A stretch of DNA of 64,000 nt from Mortierella sp. BCC40632 (GCA_011634665.1 WAEK01000006.1:1135001-1199000); one strand, 5' to 3'; shown: positions 46,844-61,840, counted from the stretch's first letter. Numbers and translations: made by a program. The notes: a model not told the origin generated them from the sequence alone.

Positions 46844-48100
46844 CTCTTTCTCTTCTCTTTCTCTCTCTCTCCCCGCTTTTTCTCCCTTCCTATCTCGCTC
46901 GAGAGCCGTATTATTAACCAACCTTGGTGTCACAAACACAAGATCGGCGAGAGGGAAAGAGAATTAGAACCCCAATGACATTGCTTATTGCTACTTGAGT
47001 GAGTTTTATTTGGCAGCTTTGCTTGTTCCACTATAGTCAGTGTGAGAAAGCACTCCTACATGAGGGACAAGAAATGATCACGACGAGAGCTACCCGACAT
47101 ACTTCTGATGATAGCTTTTTAGAGCTCAGTAGCCCTTTTAATAGGGTCCACATGTCTAATACCAAGACAAGTACTCTCTGGGCCAAAATGCTGCCTCTCA
47201 ATCTCTCTTACACTCTCCGTCTCTCTCCATCTCTCTCTCTCTCTCTTCCCTGCGGACCAGATGCTTTGGACGACATCGACTGCATCACTGACCTCACTCA
47301 AGTCGCACTATTGAACGAGAGCTCCAGGGTTACCCTGCGAAAGCCACTACCCAGGTGCTTCCCTGTTGACTCGTTCACTCGTGTGACATTACTCATCTAA
47401 CGTTAATCCTATCACCTGCTTTTGCAAGAATCTCACAAACAAACGGAAGAACCATCGCACGCGCGGACATGGTCCGAGTGGATTAATCTATTATCTGTTG
47501 GCTTTGATCAGCCTTCTGATTGAGAGGATGAATGGAGCGTATTTTTTATTACAAGTCAGGTGAGATATGAGGAAAGGCTAAAGACTGTGAGAACAACGAA
47601 GGACACTAGAAATAAAACGAAAAAGGACGTGCGCATCAATGCACGTTCTGCAAGGGATACGTGAATTCGATTGGGAGGATAGGGATCGAGATTGAAGGAT
47701 TAGAAAATGAAAGGAAAATGGGGATAGGAAAGATCCGTTGCTTCCACTTATGATGAGAACGTGGCCTTGGCCTTCGTATTATTGTTCCTATCACTAGTGT
47801 TATTATTTTTTGTTGTTTTTTTGGACCAGCGGTACAAAAAAGTACTTCGGACACGCATATATCTTGGCCCAATACTTACCCTTGGACGCTCCATGTGCTA
47901 TCACCACGCATTCGATGGTACGCAAAAAGTAGTCAAATGAAGCTATTGTAAAAGAGATGACGAGCCAACCAATTTGAGTGGGCAGTGCTTGCTAATTGAA
48001 AACTGCTACTTGGTCCAGCTCATCTTCTGCACTTTTATTTTCACCGCTACTCAACTCTCACATTCTACATTCTTTGCTGATTCATTACGAGAAATCTCCC
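43101..48100. other. gene-free repeat-rich DNA, block 2
   Basis: No supportable gene. Contains T runs (45130-45150, 45399-45429), GTT/GTTC repeats (45150-45178), a 12-bp unit repeated three times (45608-45642, CGTCAACATACT), a T15-A13 palindrome (46038-46065), and CT tracts (46798-46870). Open frames are short and compositionally biased. Confidence 0.6.
46038..46065. repeat. T15-A13 palindrome
   Basis: A run of 15 T directly followed by 13 A, self-complementary and able to extrude or form a hairpin. Smaller versions occur at about 5513-5528 and 32091-32106. Confidence 0.9.
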
Positions 48101-48980
48101 AATGGCCGATCCGAGCCTTGTTGGTCGATGATCTCTATTCTGTGTCATCAACGAGGCCTCGTTGCTCTTACTGTGAAAAAGAACATTAGGTAAGGTGCCT
48201 TGCGCAAATGCTACTAGCCAGGTCAAGTCCCACTCGCCATGCAATCAATGTATGCATAGGCCATTTGAGCATGCCTCACTGCCTAAGAGCCATTTCCGCC
48301 TGCAGGTCAATGGTAATAAACGACGGCAGCTCTCTTGTGCCTCAATGCTCGTCATATAATGTAATGGCAGTCGTTGAGGAATGGAGTGGGGCGGTTAATA
48401 TCGGAATCTCAACTAGGGATTCGCTCAGTAGAGTTGAATTGGCTCGCAATCTTCCTCTCTGCTCCCTGGGCTCCCTATCATTCGCGTCTAGAGCAGGGTA
48501 CTCGGGCCATGGTCATTGTTCCTTCTGAACCTGGGAAATAGTAAACGGACAAGATAGAGGCCATGGGCCAAATGATCCTTTGGACACACCAAAACCTTGA
48601 AGGCAAATGAGCAAGAGATGCACGGTCATCACGCGTATTCCAGAGTTCACCCGTTTACTTGCTCATTTCTCTTCCTCCCTCTTCTCCTCTCTGTCCTATC
48701 CCACACATTCTCACACAAAGCTCATACATTCAACATACACACATACACAAACATGCACAAACACAAATACACATACCCACAGACAAAAAGACATTTTGCA
48801 CGTATGTCCAAACATACGTAGCCGTGGAATACAAAATGTTAGTTCCACCTGGAAGGAAGATGGTTGAAATTTCTCCGATTTAGCGTCGCACACGCGTTTT
48901 TATTTCATCAACTTTGTGTTCAAACGCACTCTACCTTTGGCACGAACCAACTTTGTGTTTCCTTTCTACCCCTTTCTTCT

Positions 48981-49019
<39 letters not shown>

Positions 49020-49481
49020 CTTTTTTTATTACCTATACAAGGTTGTCGACCCTGAAAAGTACTGGATTAATAAGGGCCAGGATGGCTGCCTAGTCTAAAA
49101 TAAAACAAAACGGCCGAACCCACCCTCTTTTCTTAAATGAGTTTTACCATGCTTATTATTCCAGTCGGCTGGGACAAGATGGAACAAAAATAGACATGGA
49201 CGAGGGAAAAAAAGAAAAAAAGAAAAAAAAGTGAGAAGGTTTGGACAAAGTCAATCAAACACCCCATGTTGTGCCATCAGCTGCATCAACAACGGCGGCT
49301 GTATCTACATCAACAAAGAAGCAAAAGCAAAGGAAAGAAAAGCAAAAAAGCAAAAAAGCAAAAGCAAAGAAAAAAAAATGTAGCCCAAATGTCTCATTGC
49401 CAAATGTTTCTGCTCACCTCTCATTCGTGTCTCTCGTGTCGGACGAATGCGTGTGCGACTATGGATGAAGCAAATAGAAGC

Positions 49482-49512
<31 letters not shown>

Positions 49513-51777
49513 AGACGTTGTTACAAAAAAAAAAGAGAGGGGGATTCCCTTATTCATACGAAAAGAACCATTTACATCCAAACGAACAGATCGCGTATAG
49601 TCCTCTCTTTCTTTCTTTCCTTCTCCTAATTAAGAGGAAAACAGGCGCCGTCAATGCAAAGGAGCAAATGAGCAAGAGGTCTAGGCAGATGCACCGAGTA
49701 TTAGATTTTTATTGTGCACATAGATCGGGCGATAAAGGTGAAGGGGGTAGTAGATAGAGGGAGGCCAGGACTATGGACAAGAAGACTCGAAAGAGATTGA
49801 GGAGAAATTAGATTGGGGACGTTAGTGCAAGATAAGAACCAAGGACGGATCTAGGGTAGTATCATAGAAGCAAGAGAAAGAAGGAGAGAGTTCACCAGTT
49901 ACCGGCGTTGGCCGCTAACAACACAAACGAACGACACGCCAACATGAGCACTCTGGTCAATCAGAAAGGATCGATAAAGAAAGACATGTAAATACAAAAC
50001 CAAAGGCTGCCCCAAGGACCCATTATTCTTTCTTTGCCTTGTGATGCGTATAGTAAAGAAGGAGCTAAGGAGTATACGGCCCCGGCCGCGGTTCCTCATG
50101 AGTAATGTTGGATTGATGTTCGAGAACAAAAGGATAGAAAAACGGAACACGATCTCTCGATCGATCTGGTCCCTCGATGTTGCTTTCCTAATGTCTAGAA
50201 AACCACCCTTGACATTCTGAATCTTCCAACGCACCTTCACCGACAGGACAGGACCGAAAGAGATGAGCCAAGGATGGAGCGGCCAGCAAGCAAGCGAACA
50301 AGCGAACGAGCGAGAAACCTAGAGAATTATTTATTGACACTGACCGGAGAACGTAACTCCTTCGTCACTGGCCCACTCACATTACAAGGACCATAAGCAA
50401 TGAACAGGTGGGACAGATAGACGGACGTCATTCTATAGGACGGTCAGAAAAGAATACGACACACAGAGCGGCAGGAAAAATAGCCGCTTGGCCGTTGCGT
50501 CGGGCCGCGGAAAGTGGACAAAGAGTGGAGAAGAGAAGAGAGGGAAGGGAGGCAGCAGTCAAGCGAGGTTGGCCAGGCCCCATCCTCTTTTTTTTTTTTC
50601 AGCTGAATAAGCGGGTCCAGTGCAAAAACTGGTATTCGTTGCCCGCATTCCCGCCTACTCAAGGGGAGAATGACTCTTTTTTTTTTTCTTTTTTTTTGAC
50701 TGACTGACTGACTGACTGACTGAGTACCTGCCTCGCCATTTCTGGGTCATGACAGCCAGCGGACTCCATACCCTCCTACTCCAGGTCACGGCATCTATCC
50801 CTACACCAGGGCCGAGCCCCTGTTACCTTCTGGACTTCAAGAAACCCGAACAAACAAAGCGGGCAAAAAACATATACGATGCCACGGATCTCTATTGCAA
50901 ACGGGCACCTGTGTTCTGATTCCCAAGGTTTTGGGAAGGATGGATCTATTGCGAGAGGGCGTCGAGGGGGGAGGGGGAAGGATATCATAGTCAATAAGGA
51001 AAATCGTCTGGTGCGGGGTGGGAAGAGGAATGGGTGGACATTGACTGGGGATACATATGCCGTCGACCGTATGTATTGGATTTACTGAGATGAAGACGGA
51101 GTAGGGTACCTTGCCAGATGTGGGAGAATAAAAAAAAAAATCCAGGCCTAATGAGCTAATAGCGAACCGAGATGCAGACGAAAGGTGCCGTCCTCTCCAT
51201 ATTGTGTTCTTCGTATGACCAACATCATCACCAATGCTATTTCTGAACTTTGACCCATGGTCCTAGCCATTTAACCCCTGCCTCATGGACCGACCATGCA
51301 TGTTACGCCGTTGCAGAACGACTCTTGCCTGCTCTGCACTGTAAACCCAACCAACAGGCCTTCAGCTCTTTTCCTCGGGGTACAGTTACCGTTCTGACAC
51401 TCCAAAACATGCAAACCTACTCGAGCATGAACGTTGCATGGAAAGAGAGAAGCAGTCTAGACGGGCTCCTCCCCTCTCACCGATTCTCTTACCGCCATAC
51501 AGTAGCACGCATGTAGACTCACAATCCTCCTCACCTCAAAAGTATTTCTCCCGATCACCGTATTTGGCCTCGATTGCTCACTCTTCTTTATTCCGTTCCC
51601 GCTTCTGTTCATTTTACTCGTTCACTTGTCTACATGTCCAGCCCTTTGCTTGTAGTCTTGACATTGTCCTTATTGGTGAAGAGCCACGACCTTGGCGCTT
51701 CAAACTCGTGAACGAATCCGCTTTCGGCGTAGCTCCCATGATCATACTGTCTTGAGCATGGCTAGACCATCCATGCA

Positions 51778-51816
<39 letters not shown>

Positions 51817-53000
51817 CAGGTCTCTGTGGCAGTTGGATGAGATCGTGAGTATAGTGTCAGACCCTCTGACCACCCTCTCTACCATCACTTCCCATCCCGG
51901 GTCGACATGCTGGCTTCCATACCGGCTTGTTGTGAAATAAGCTGTGTTTTTTATTTGCTATCGCACGTACCCCTCGGCTCGCGGGCTCGACGCTGGACCA
52001 GTATCATATGGTACTGGGTCCATAATGAGAGCAAAATGTGTCGTATTGTTGTTTTTTGTTGTTGCGTGTGTGGTGCCGAGCGATAGAGCACTGTTCTATT
52101 CCTCCGTGGACGCGCTTCCTATCCAGATGTTCAGCTCTGATACCACAAGAACAGTATATGACCAATATGTGGTAAAAGATGCCCAAGACCCCTGTTGGAT
52201 GGTTAGAGAAAACGGATAGAAAATAATAATGACGAGGAGGTGACCACATGCTGCGAGGATGAAGCGTGAAGGAGACGGCAACACTATGGAGTAGACACAG
52301 GGCAACGTATATCCTTCAGGACGTAAATGAAACGCACGTTTGATAAGGAAGCATCCTGGCCTCTTTGTACTCTTTTTTTTGGTGAAAGGACGGGCAGACA
52401 AAAAAATTGGGATATTGGACTCGAGAGGCTAAAGAGATCAAGCGAGTATTGAGCTAGGAAAGAAGAGGAAAGGAAAAAAGCGGAGGTGGCAACGTAAAAA
52501 GTGCTTGAGAGCTAGGTGTTCGATGATGGCATTGTCTCTCTAAACAACACACAACGAAAGTGAGCTCAACGGACAGGAATGCAGAAAAGGAGGTTTCTCC
52601 ATCGCCTGATTGCTCAATCTTTTTATTCTCCTTGACCATGCGCCTCATCCTTTTTTTCAGTTGTTCACAGACCGGCACGCACAAGATGCATGGAGCGGAG
52701 GTGAAGGATTCATGCATACTAAATAACGCGTCCCACTTGTCCGAACAGCGGCATGCAAGGGACACAGACAAGGTCTGAAGGACAAACGGGAGCAATGAGC
52801 AAGGCGTGATATGTGGACCAAGAGCCAAAAAAGAGAAAGAGATAAATAAAGAGGGGGGAGAGAGGAAGAGACAGCGGGTCGGTATTGCCCTGTTAGTCCA
52901 AGGGACGAGAGTGAGCCCCGAAGTAAGTGCGATACCTCATTCGCACCAAAGTGACGACCACGGAATCGACCAAATTTACCCTCGCTCTCGTCCACTTCTT
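48101..53000. other. gene-free repeat-rich DNA, block 3
   Basis: No supportable gene. Contains CA-rich sequence (48715-48785), a CT tract (48985-49018), AAAAGCAAA-type repeats (49313-49376), A28 (49481-49508), GACT tandem repeats (50698-50722), and A32 (51781-51812). Confidence 0.6.
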
Positions 53001-53086
53001 CCTTCTGCGGGACGGACCTGATTCTTTGGTTATTTTCTGCGTGCAGCTCTTTCACTTTCACTTCTTCCTCTCTCTCTCTTTCTCTC

Positions 53087-53092
<6 letters not shown>

Positions 53093-53171
<79 letters not shown>
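53093..53171 (+). repeat. long CT microsatellite
   Basis: Roughly 39 CT units, nearly perfect from 53101. Complementary GA arrays occur at 43075-43112, 54910-54960, 61798-61837 and 62533-62573. Confidence 0.95.
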
Positions 53172-53172
<1 letters not shown>

Positions 53173-53996
53173 GGGCCACCTGGCTGCAGCGTCATTAATG
53201 GCGGCATACATTGCAATAAGGACAGGTTAGAGGTAGAGCCAGCGCGAGTTAGAAGTCAATAGCGTTAGACCGGATCCTTTTTCACACGCACCCCTCGTCT
53301 CCTTATCTCGACTCTCTCACCTGCTCCCCCTGTCTCTGTGTCCGTGTGCGCCCACCCTAGTCTCTTTCTTCTCCTCTCTCTCTTTGCTCGCTCCCTCCCT
53401 CTTCCTTGTCCGTAGGACACGCGTCGATCCCAATAAAGAAGGTTTGAGCACCAAAAAAGGCAGCGTCTGAACAAGCCCCACACCGCCCACGGTCCAGCCT
53501 AAAACGAGCTAAACCCAGAGAAGATTGAGGATCGATTCGCGCTCGTCCACGCTTCTTGCTCGCACGTCCCCGAAGCCCGGTGCCTCGATGGTTTAATGTC
53601 CATATACCCACAACTTCCTTGCCCTACCCACAAAAAGAGAAAGAAAAAAAAAGGGAATAAAGCAAGTAAAAAGAGATACCGCTTAATGATCTCGCTGCAC
53701 TTCCTTTCTCCTTCTTCTTTCCGCTCTCCCTTCTCTTCTCTCCTCCCTCTCTTCTCTCTTCCTCCCAATCTCTCCTTCTCTCGCCCTTTTCTTGTGCGAA
53801 TGTGGCTTGAATTGAGGGGATTTCTCGCCAATGACCAGTTCCCCTAGTGCTAACCAAGCTGGACACGAGCTCCAACTGACCAGTTCCTTTCTGACCCTTT
53901 GCTCTCACCTTCTCGTTTGTTGCCCTGTTTGTTCATATCCCTCTTACCCCTACCAAACCCCACAATCACCCACTCTCTTGCCTTGCCCTCCTATGT

Positions 53997-53999
<3 letters not shown>

Positions 54000-54041
<42 letters not shown>
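54000..54041 (+). repeat. homopolymer T42
   Basis: Forty-two consecutive T inside the gene-free interval. Similar runs recur about every 1.5-3 kb through the window, in both orientations. Confidence 0.95.
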
Positions 54042-54042
<1 letters not shown>

Positions 54043-54905
54043 GATTCGCAATCCTCACGACTGATACCTACAGCCTGATTAGTGTTCGGAACAAAGGAGG
54101 TGTAGGTAGTGGCCGTGCGGGGCTCCTACCCTCTTGGACAGGAAGAGAGAGCCCTTGTACCAGGGCCAACAGAAAACAGGCGCGAAGCAAAGAGTTGGCT
54201 CTGGCTGCCTAGCTGTTGCTGTGCAGGAGTGCAAAAAAAAAAGAGCGAATGGTCAGTGTCCAGGAAGGGAGTGATAGAGAGAGGACGCTTCGCTTCTAAA
54301 ATAAAGAGCTTGTTCGGAGCTTAACCTTCTTTGTTTCTTCTTGAGCCGTGTAAAGATGGGGTCCGAGTACCTAGTTCCAGTCAGGGCAATCGACTGCAAT
54401 ATGGAGTATCTCTTTTTTTTTTTTTTTTTTTTCTTGCATTGCATGGAAAGTGTGCCTTAGATAAAGGGAGATAGAGAAAACTTGAGAGATAGAAGGAAGA
54501 GTAACTGAGGACCCAGAGAGCGAGCAATTGAATAGACAGGACGGGGTACTCTGCATTGGGTCCAAAAAGGATATTAGGCTTAGGAGGAAAAGTGCATCGA
54601 CAACTGCAGGACCGTAAACCTCAATGCCAAAGGAAGAGGGACCCCACCCCCCATTCTCATGTAAGAGTTTCCTTGTTAGGCGGATCATTGTCCGCCGTCC
54701 TGTTCCTCGACTTCCTTGCTTTTTCTATCTCATTCTCTCTTTATCGCCTCCCTTTTTTTTTTTTTTTTTTTTTTTATCTCACGCATTCTGCCTTCACTCA
54801 GACCTTGGATTGCATCGAAAGTATTATTGGGAAAGGATGATAAAGGGACCTGCGTTATTATCTATGCTCTCCCTGAATCTGCTTTCAAAATATCCGTTGA
54901 GAGAG

Positions 54906-54964
<59 letters not shown>

Positions 54965-57677
54965 TAGTCAGGCTCAAATGAGCTATCGCCATTTCTAATG
55001 CGTGTTATGTGCGCTGCGTTGCATGTGGATAGCCCTTTTTTTTTCCTGTTTCTGCTACTTGAGTATGTGTTGGCGTGAAGAGACGCGACGGTAACCGTAA
55101 CAGACAGAAACCAAAGGAGAATGACCGATGGACGGGCGAGCAAAGACGAGCAAGCCAGAGAGCATGAGAGAGAGAAGAGAGCCAATAGACGAGAGCCAAA
55201 ACGAGTATATTCGTGCGTGTGTGTTTGTGTGCGTGAGTGTGTGTGTATCTGTCAGTGTTGTGTGTTTGTGCGGTCGAACATGTGAGATGAAGATCCCGAG
55301 TAAGGACTAGTGTCCTGTCGACCCTTCCCTTCTCATTTTGCTTCTTCCACTTCGAAGTGGGGCCGGGGGAAGGGGGCTATTGCTCAAGATCTCTGTTAAC
55401 AGTAAAGAGCTACCCTTTTAGTTGGTGTTGTGGTAGCGGGAGATACACGGAACTTGGATATTGGTGGATGACGCGTTACCTTCATGGTGGGCAGAATCAC
55501 GAGCCGATTCAGCCAGAAAGAACTTTTTGTATGAGCTGAAGAGCTCCGAGCGTGTTCCTCTTCCATCGCCTTTGACCAGAACTACGTTGGAGTAAAGAAA
55601 AAAGGTTCTGGAGTGGTTCCTTGCGCAAGTCTCTCTGTTCATTGTCATGACGACGATGCATTGCGAAAAAGGGGAAGGGGAAGGGGAAGGTGGAGTAGAG
55701 TTGGGGACAGAAAACCAAGTACAAGAGGTTGAAGGAACAGGGCCTTTCGTACTGCAGGCGCTGTATCCGCTCCAAAGAATCGGATATGGAGGACAACAAA
55801 GGGGAAAGAAAGAGAGCGTGTGGGCCTTAGCATGGACCCTCTTTCCCATTCTGACCAGTGCTCTTCCGAGAAGGTCGCAGGACCTGAGTGAAGCGCAAGC
55901 GGGTGTGTATGTTTGAGAGAGTGAAAAAGATAGAGAAAAAGAGCCAGGGAAGAAGAGAAATGGTTAACAAAATAACAGGAGGGACATTGAGCGTCTACTG
56001 AAGACAATCATAATTCTTTAGCTTGAGAAGACCTTTTCGTTCTCACAATTGCTGGCAAAGTTCTTTGAGCAACCGCTACAAGTGGAACAGGACAGACTTA
56101 GGGGAAGAATGCTACCGAAGGATAGCATAGAAAGGTAGGGTATGGATTTCGTTGACTTTCTTTCAGGATGATCCTCCCCATGACCCTGAGCATGATAGCA
56201 CACATTGCGCACACACGCACAAACACACACAAACACACACATACGCACACAACAAAAACATTCGCTTTCTTTGGTTCGCTCTTCTCCTTCTCCTCACCCA
56301 TCAGACCACTCAACGAGTCGCTCCATGGATTGTCAAGAGTCCGAGCGCCGGAACGAACGAACGAACAAGATCTCTTTAATCGTCGATACACCATTGGCAC
56401 TAGGGGGAAGCAAGGGCTTCTCTTTCTTTCTTTTTTTGCCTAGTCGTCTTTTCGTATCTACTCCCTTATTCTTGGGTCATTGTCCCTCACACCACTCGCC
56501 TATCAAGAAGCTGGCAAGATTGGGTCAACATCGAAAACATGCAGGTCAAAGATCGTAAGAACTGCAGGAAAGCTACGGTGGAAATCAAGGCAGACATTGA
56601 ACGAACAACGACAGGGGCAGAGACACGACAGCCCCAGGCCTTGCTGACTAGGAGTTCTCCCGTAGATACCTTTTTTTTTACGCTGTGATTCTTACGGCAT
56701 CCAAGCTTCCAGCTTTTCTTTGGTATATACCAAGGACTTCCCAACCCACTGGCAGCACATCTAATTCGATCAGGAGGGGAGGGAAAGGCCGTTTCTAGCT
56801 TTCGTCTGTGTTCATGTCCCAATCCTGTGTGGTGTCGAGTCATATCGTTGAGGGTCCTCAAATTCATTGCCATGACAACATCGACGGAGAACGACTGGCA
56901 ACAGCGGAGAAAAGGACTTTGTAGAAAAAGCAAAGGAAAGTGATGAGAATGAGGAAGGAGCAGAAAAACTAGGGCTAGAGCGAGAATAGCAAACAATGCC
57001 CGACACGCGAGAATGGATTCCCTCCTACTTCCCACCGTTCAGTTCCTGTGTGTCCTAACCCTGTCTAATGCTGAACCAAACCAAAATCGTAGCAAACATC
57101 TCTGAGGGTCAGGACAACCATGGGAGAAGGGTGGGGGGAGGGCAAAGCGAGGGTGTGGTGTATGTTGTTGTGTGTTACCATTCTACCACGACACACTCTT
57201 TGAGTATCTCCTTCTCAACCTATCGCTCGTTTGTCCCTTTCTTCTTCTTCCCATCTATCCACACACGCACATTCGAACGCACGACAGTCGTTTCCTCTTT
57301 CTTTTTCATTGAATCCCTCCCCGACGCTCTGAAGAGACTCCAAATCCAAAAGGCAGAGAGATCTGTTCAGTGACCAAAGTCGTCTATGATGACCCGTGCT
57401 CCTCCTGTTACTGCGCTGTCAAAGTGAACTGTTTTGAGCTCCACTGCTTCGGAGCAAGGCTCCAAAACGACCAAAGAACAAACAGGGAAAACCTCCGGTG
57501 GAATCACCCTTTTGTTCAGGAAGATACAGATAGAGGAGAAGGAAAGAGAGTAAGGGCCATGAGAGTAAAGGTGAGAGAGAGAGAGAGAGAACCGGTGCGA
57601 AGCGGCAAGGGGAAAAAAATATACAGGCCAGGTTTGGACAACAAAGGAAACTGTCCTGATGCGGGGCACCAGCTTCC

Positions 57678-57746
<69 letters not shown>

Positions 57747-58944
57747 ACAAGCTCTTTCTCTCTCTCTGCCGGCCCATGGCCCTCCGTTATTTCCGTTTCC
57801 GGTGCGTCTGCAAAGCCATTGGAGGACATGCGGATGCGTAATGATGGCGAGGACGTCGTGTAAAAGCTGCAGCACAGAAATGGGCTGCAAAAGGGGAGAG
57901 AGAGATTGTGTGTGAGAGAGAGAAAGAGAGAGTGCGTGTGTTTAGGTGAGAGAGAGTGAGAAAAGGAGACCTGCGCACCCGGGCTGTTTGATGACAGACA
58001 GATCGTCGTCTCGATGCCAGTCGACGGACGGTTCCCCAGACCTGGGTGGGCGGAGGCGGTGGGGGGGGCAGGGGAGACGATGGAAGTGGGGGGGGGGATA
58101 AGGTGGGGGTCCTGGTCATCTTGCACCTCACTCACATACTCACTCCTCATTCTGGGCCAGGCTTTGCCCTGTCTGCCTGTCAACCTGTCTGCTTTCCTGT
58201 CTGCCTGCCCGCTGACAGTGTCTCTGTCGGTCTTCCCAAAAAAACACTCGAGAGGCGGAGGGGCGAAAGAGAGAGGAAACAGAAGGGGAGCTCAGAGTGG
58301 GATGTGTTCGTTCAAAAAATGATCGTGTAAATGGGACATCGATCTCTAATTGGCAAAAGAGGGTGCAGGTATTCAATGTGATTAAATGAGCTAGAATACT
58401 CTACCCCGATTCAAAAATTATATTCGTACATCTTGAGGTAAAACTCTATTCTTCTATTGAATTGAGAACTCCTCTCTCTCACCCATTCTTTCTTCTCACT
58501 TACTCACTTATTCTTTCTCTCTTACTCCCAGCGGAGCCTCTCCCCTCCCCTCCTCCTCTCTGTTCTTGCCAACAGCAGCCAGGACCAGTTTTTGACGTCG
58601 TGAATACATTCAAGTATTCAGTCTTCTTGCCAGCGACTGCAATGAGCTTGCTCGTCCTCCTGGCAAAAAAGACAAATCTATAGCCATTTACTCAATGGGG
58701 TCACCATAGTATCTATTCATGTTCATGCCTGTGCGAGGAATACTACTGCTCAGTGTGGATGGCCATGAAGGAGCGTTGGCGCGCGCTCACACTCTCACTC
58801 TTCTCCCAAACTGTTAATTAAAAATGCATTTCTTCTGTTGGAGCAGTGAGAATAGGCCAAGGTCCCCCCTCCCCTCTATTGAGTAAACTGAATGCTGGCC
58901 CACGCACAAAAACGACCTTCCATTCAGTCGAATATTCAACTCTT

Positions 58945-58979
<35 letters not shown>

Positions 58980-59056
58980 AGAGGTAGACCAAAGACCAAG
59001 CACCTTGAAGAGTTCACCTGCCCTGCCCTACACTTCATATCCGTGGCCTTGCCCAG

Positions 59057-59065
59057 TATAAAAGG
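59057..59065 (+). promoter_or_regulatory. TATA box, candidate promoter for the last gene's leader
   Basis: TATAAAAGG, a consensus TATA element in a GC-containing context, followed about 150 bases later by a change to strongly pyrimidine-biased plus-strand sequence that persists to the ATG at 63552. This pattern suggests transcription of the plus strand starting near 59090 with a long 5' leader. It is an inference from composition and one motif. Confidence 0.35.
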
Positions 59066-61279
59066 TGATCCAGCAAGGCCGCTGCCCCCTGTCTGCTTCT
59101 ATCTAAAAGGATCCGGAAATGGGACAAACTGATTTCTAGATCAACACAATCAACTACTACGACATTCATTCTTTGCCTTCGCCTGGCATAAAAAAACGAT
59201 CCTTCAACGACCTCTCTTTCTTTCATCCATCCACTGCCTTACCCTATCCACTGCGCTCCCACTAAACCCTGCATTTTTCTACCCACATCTACGCCTTGCA
59301 CGAATTCCCTTCATATCGCCACATTTCCTCCGCTTGTACAGTCTATCCTACCTCTCACATACACTTTTATACACACAAACGCTCACCCATCCATCCCTCT
59401 TGCGCAGACTGCAAAGAACCTTCTTACAACTAGTGTTCGACCATTCCCAATGTGAGTGCAATCCACCTCTTCCTCTTCCAAGTCGCTACTGCTCATCCAT
59501 CATTTCTCCCATCTTCCTTATTTTGGCCCTGTCCTGTTGGCGCGCTTTCTAAATGAGCGAGAATCGCGCAGCTGATTCGACGCTACATACCACGAGGTGG
59601 ACATCTGGTTCTGCCTCACACTTGTCCATCCTCTGGGGTCTTTGAAGGATGCAAAAGGAAGGGGTATTGACAAGGGTGGGCTACTTTCCTGCCGAACACG
59701 GCAACCCAGTGTCCATCCCTTCCTGTCACTGGACAAGCTACTGGCATCGTGCTGTCGGCAAGCCAGAGGGGAGCTTCGCTATCCCACTGCTCGTCTTCTC
59801 AGCCTCTGTCTGTTCTTGTCTGACCGGTATCCATACCCTGGTCCCGTACAGCCTCCTTTCTCCATCTTTGTCCTCTTGTCTTCTCTTCCCCCTCCTATCA
59901 CATCGCTACACCTTTTCCGTCAAACCACTTTCGAGTTAAGTCATCTCGAGGCAAATAACCCGACGCGAAGGGCCACGTTGGCCACGTTTTCTTTCTCCAT
60001 CGTCTCGCTGTCCTCGACGGCCTGTGCCCGTCTCGTGCGCGCGCTTCCCCTTGCCTCATTCCAACCTACCGACCTTGTTACATTCCCATGTAATATAAAC
60101 GCACGAAGAAAAAATCCCTCGAGTCACATCCAATTACACCCGCATCACCCGTCTCTCGCTCGCTCGCGCGAGGCAGCCCCCCCCCAGCAGACGACTGTAT
60201 TTTTGGGCGCCTGTGCACCCTGGCTTTTAGGACCGGCAACGTGACGCCCGTTGCGGTTACTCGCCATCATTTCTCGACTGTCCCATTTCTCTTTTTTCTT
60301 TTTTTTTTTCCCACTCTTGCTTCGCTTGTTTGCTCGCTCCTTATTTTAACCGCCACTCTCACGCGTTTCTTTTGCTTTGGGACTGACCCTCTCTCTTACT
60401 CTTCTGTGATCCGCGCTTTCGGGGACAAATGACAGCATCGCTATAGTTGAACAACCTCAAGCAACCTCCCCCTCCTTCCACTCGTATCACTCTTAATTTT
60501 CCCTCCTTCCTCCTTCTCTTCTCTCTTCCCTTCCTACAAAACACCCACCTTTTGCAAAAAGTGCATAATTGCAGTTGAAACGACTCTCTTCAGTTCTATC
60601 AAGAATATTTACAAGGTAAAGAATGATCCCTTTCCCCTGTCTTCCCATCACTCTTCTTTCAGACACCACTATCCCCTTTATCTCCTCTACTTTTTGATTA
60701 CGGTTCCTGTCTCTACTTGCCTTATGTGAAGCAAGAATAAGAGTGAGAGGGAAAAGGGACAAAAAAAAACGGCCAAACCCAGAAAGAGGGTTCTTCTGAG
60801 ACGCACAGTCCTCTTTGATGTTTTTTTTTTTTTTTTTTTTTTTTTCCTCATGAGGACTGGCAATAAGGTGTAGTTCATCTCCGTTTGCCTCCCTTGCCCA
60901 TCCTTTTGTTCGCCCCCTAGCCCTTTCACCCAATTGCTTCCTTTTTCAGATATGGAAGAGCTGACGAGATCTGTAACGGAAAAAGAAAGAGCGGAGGGTG
61001 AAGAGGGTGCTGCATGTCATTGTCCTCTTTTGCCCTATCCCTTGTGTATTTGTATTTGTGTTGTGTGTCTGTCGCGTTGTTCCGGGTCTCTGTTCACCAC
61101 CACGTTGCAGAGTTACTCTCGTGCCACACCATACCGCTGCCCACTTGCCGTCATTGTGGAGAGAGAGGAATAGGGGAGGGAGAGGGACGACCATCCGAAT
61201 TCTGGCTTTGCTGACGTTGGGCTCGTATCTCTTTATCTCGGAGCTGCACATCCACGTCAGGAAGTCGGATTTTTCCGTC

Positions 61280-61329
<50 letters not shown>

Positions 61330-61793
61330 TTCTCTCTTTCTCTCTCTTCTCATGCACCACCCCCCTCTTCACTCTGTTCTCCCAATTCCCCTGTCCCTTT
61401 TTTTTTTTTTGTCTTCGCGTTACCATTTTCGTTCTCGGTTAGAGAGGGGGGAGGAGAAAGGGAGGATGCGACGCCATGCATGGTCACTGAGCTTTGGGTG
61501 CGGCTGAGGAGGGAAGGACTTGCTGTGTGTCCTTTCTCAATGCCATGCCATGTTTTGTATGAGAGTAATTTGTGAGCATGCAAGTGAATGCATTTGCCTT
61601 GCTCAAAAAAAGCAGTAGAGTCGCCTTTCTCTTGCTCCCCTTCTCTGGAGAGATGGATATGCGTTTTCCTTTCTTTATTCGCTATTCGCACTTGTCCCCT
61701 GAACCCGATAATCTACTTTCGGATCCACTGGACAGTCAAGAATGAAATGAATGGAGAAAAAGCGCCTACGAGAGAGAGGGAAAGAGAAAGAGA

Positions 61794-61840
<47 letters not shown>

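Larger units (their letters stand above)
53001..59056. other. gene-free repeat-rich DNA, block 4
   Basis: No supportable gene. Holds a CT array of about 80 bases (53093-53171), T42 (54000-54041), T runs (54412-54432; 54753-54775), a GA array (54910-54960), CA-type repeats (56205-56252), a CT array running into a CA array (57680-57749), and T32 (58947-58978). The longest minus-strand ORF (56487-57035, 182 aa) starts with a hydrophobic stretch but then has no recognisable domain, and I do not support it. Confidence 0.6.

Noticed and set aside
56487..57035. Minus-strand 182-aa ORF with a hydrophobic start, possible secreted protein
   Set aside because: No domain, composition like the surrounding non-coding DNA, no splice or poly(A) support; chance ORFs of this length are expected in 26 kb.
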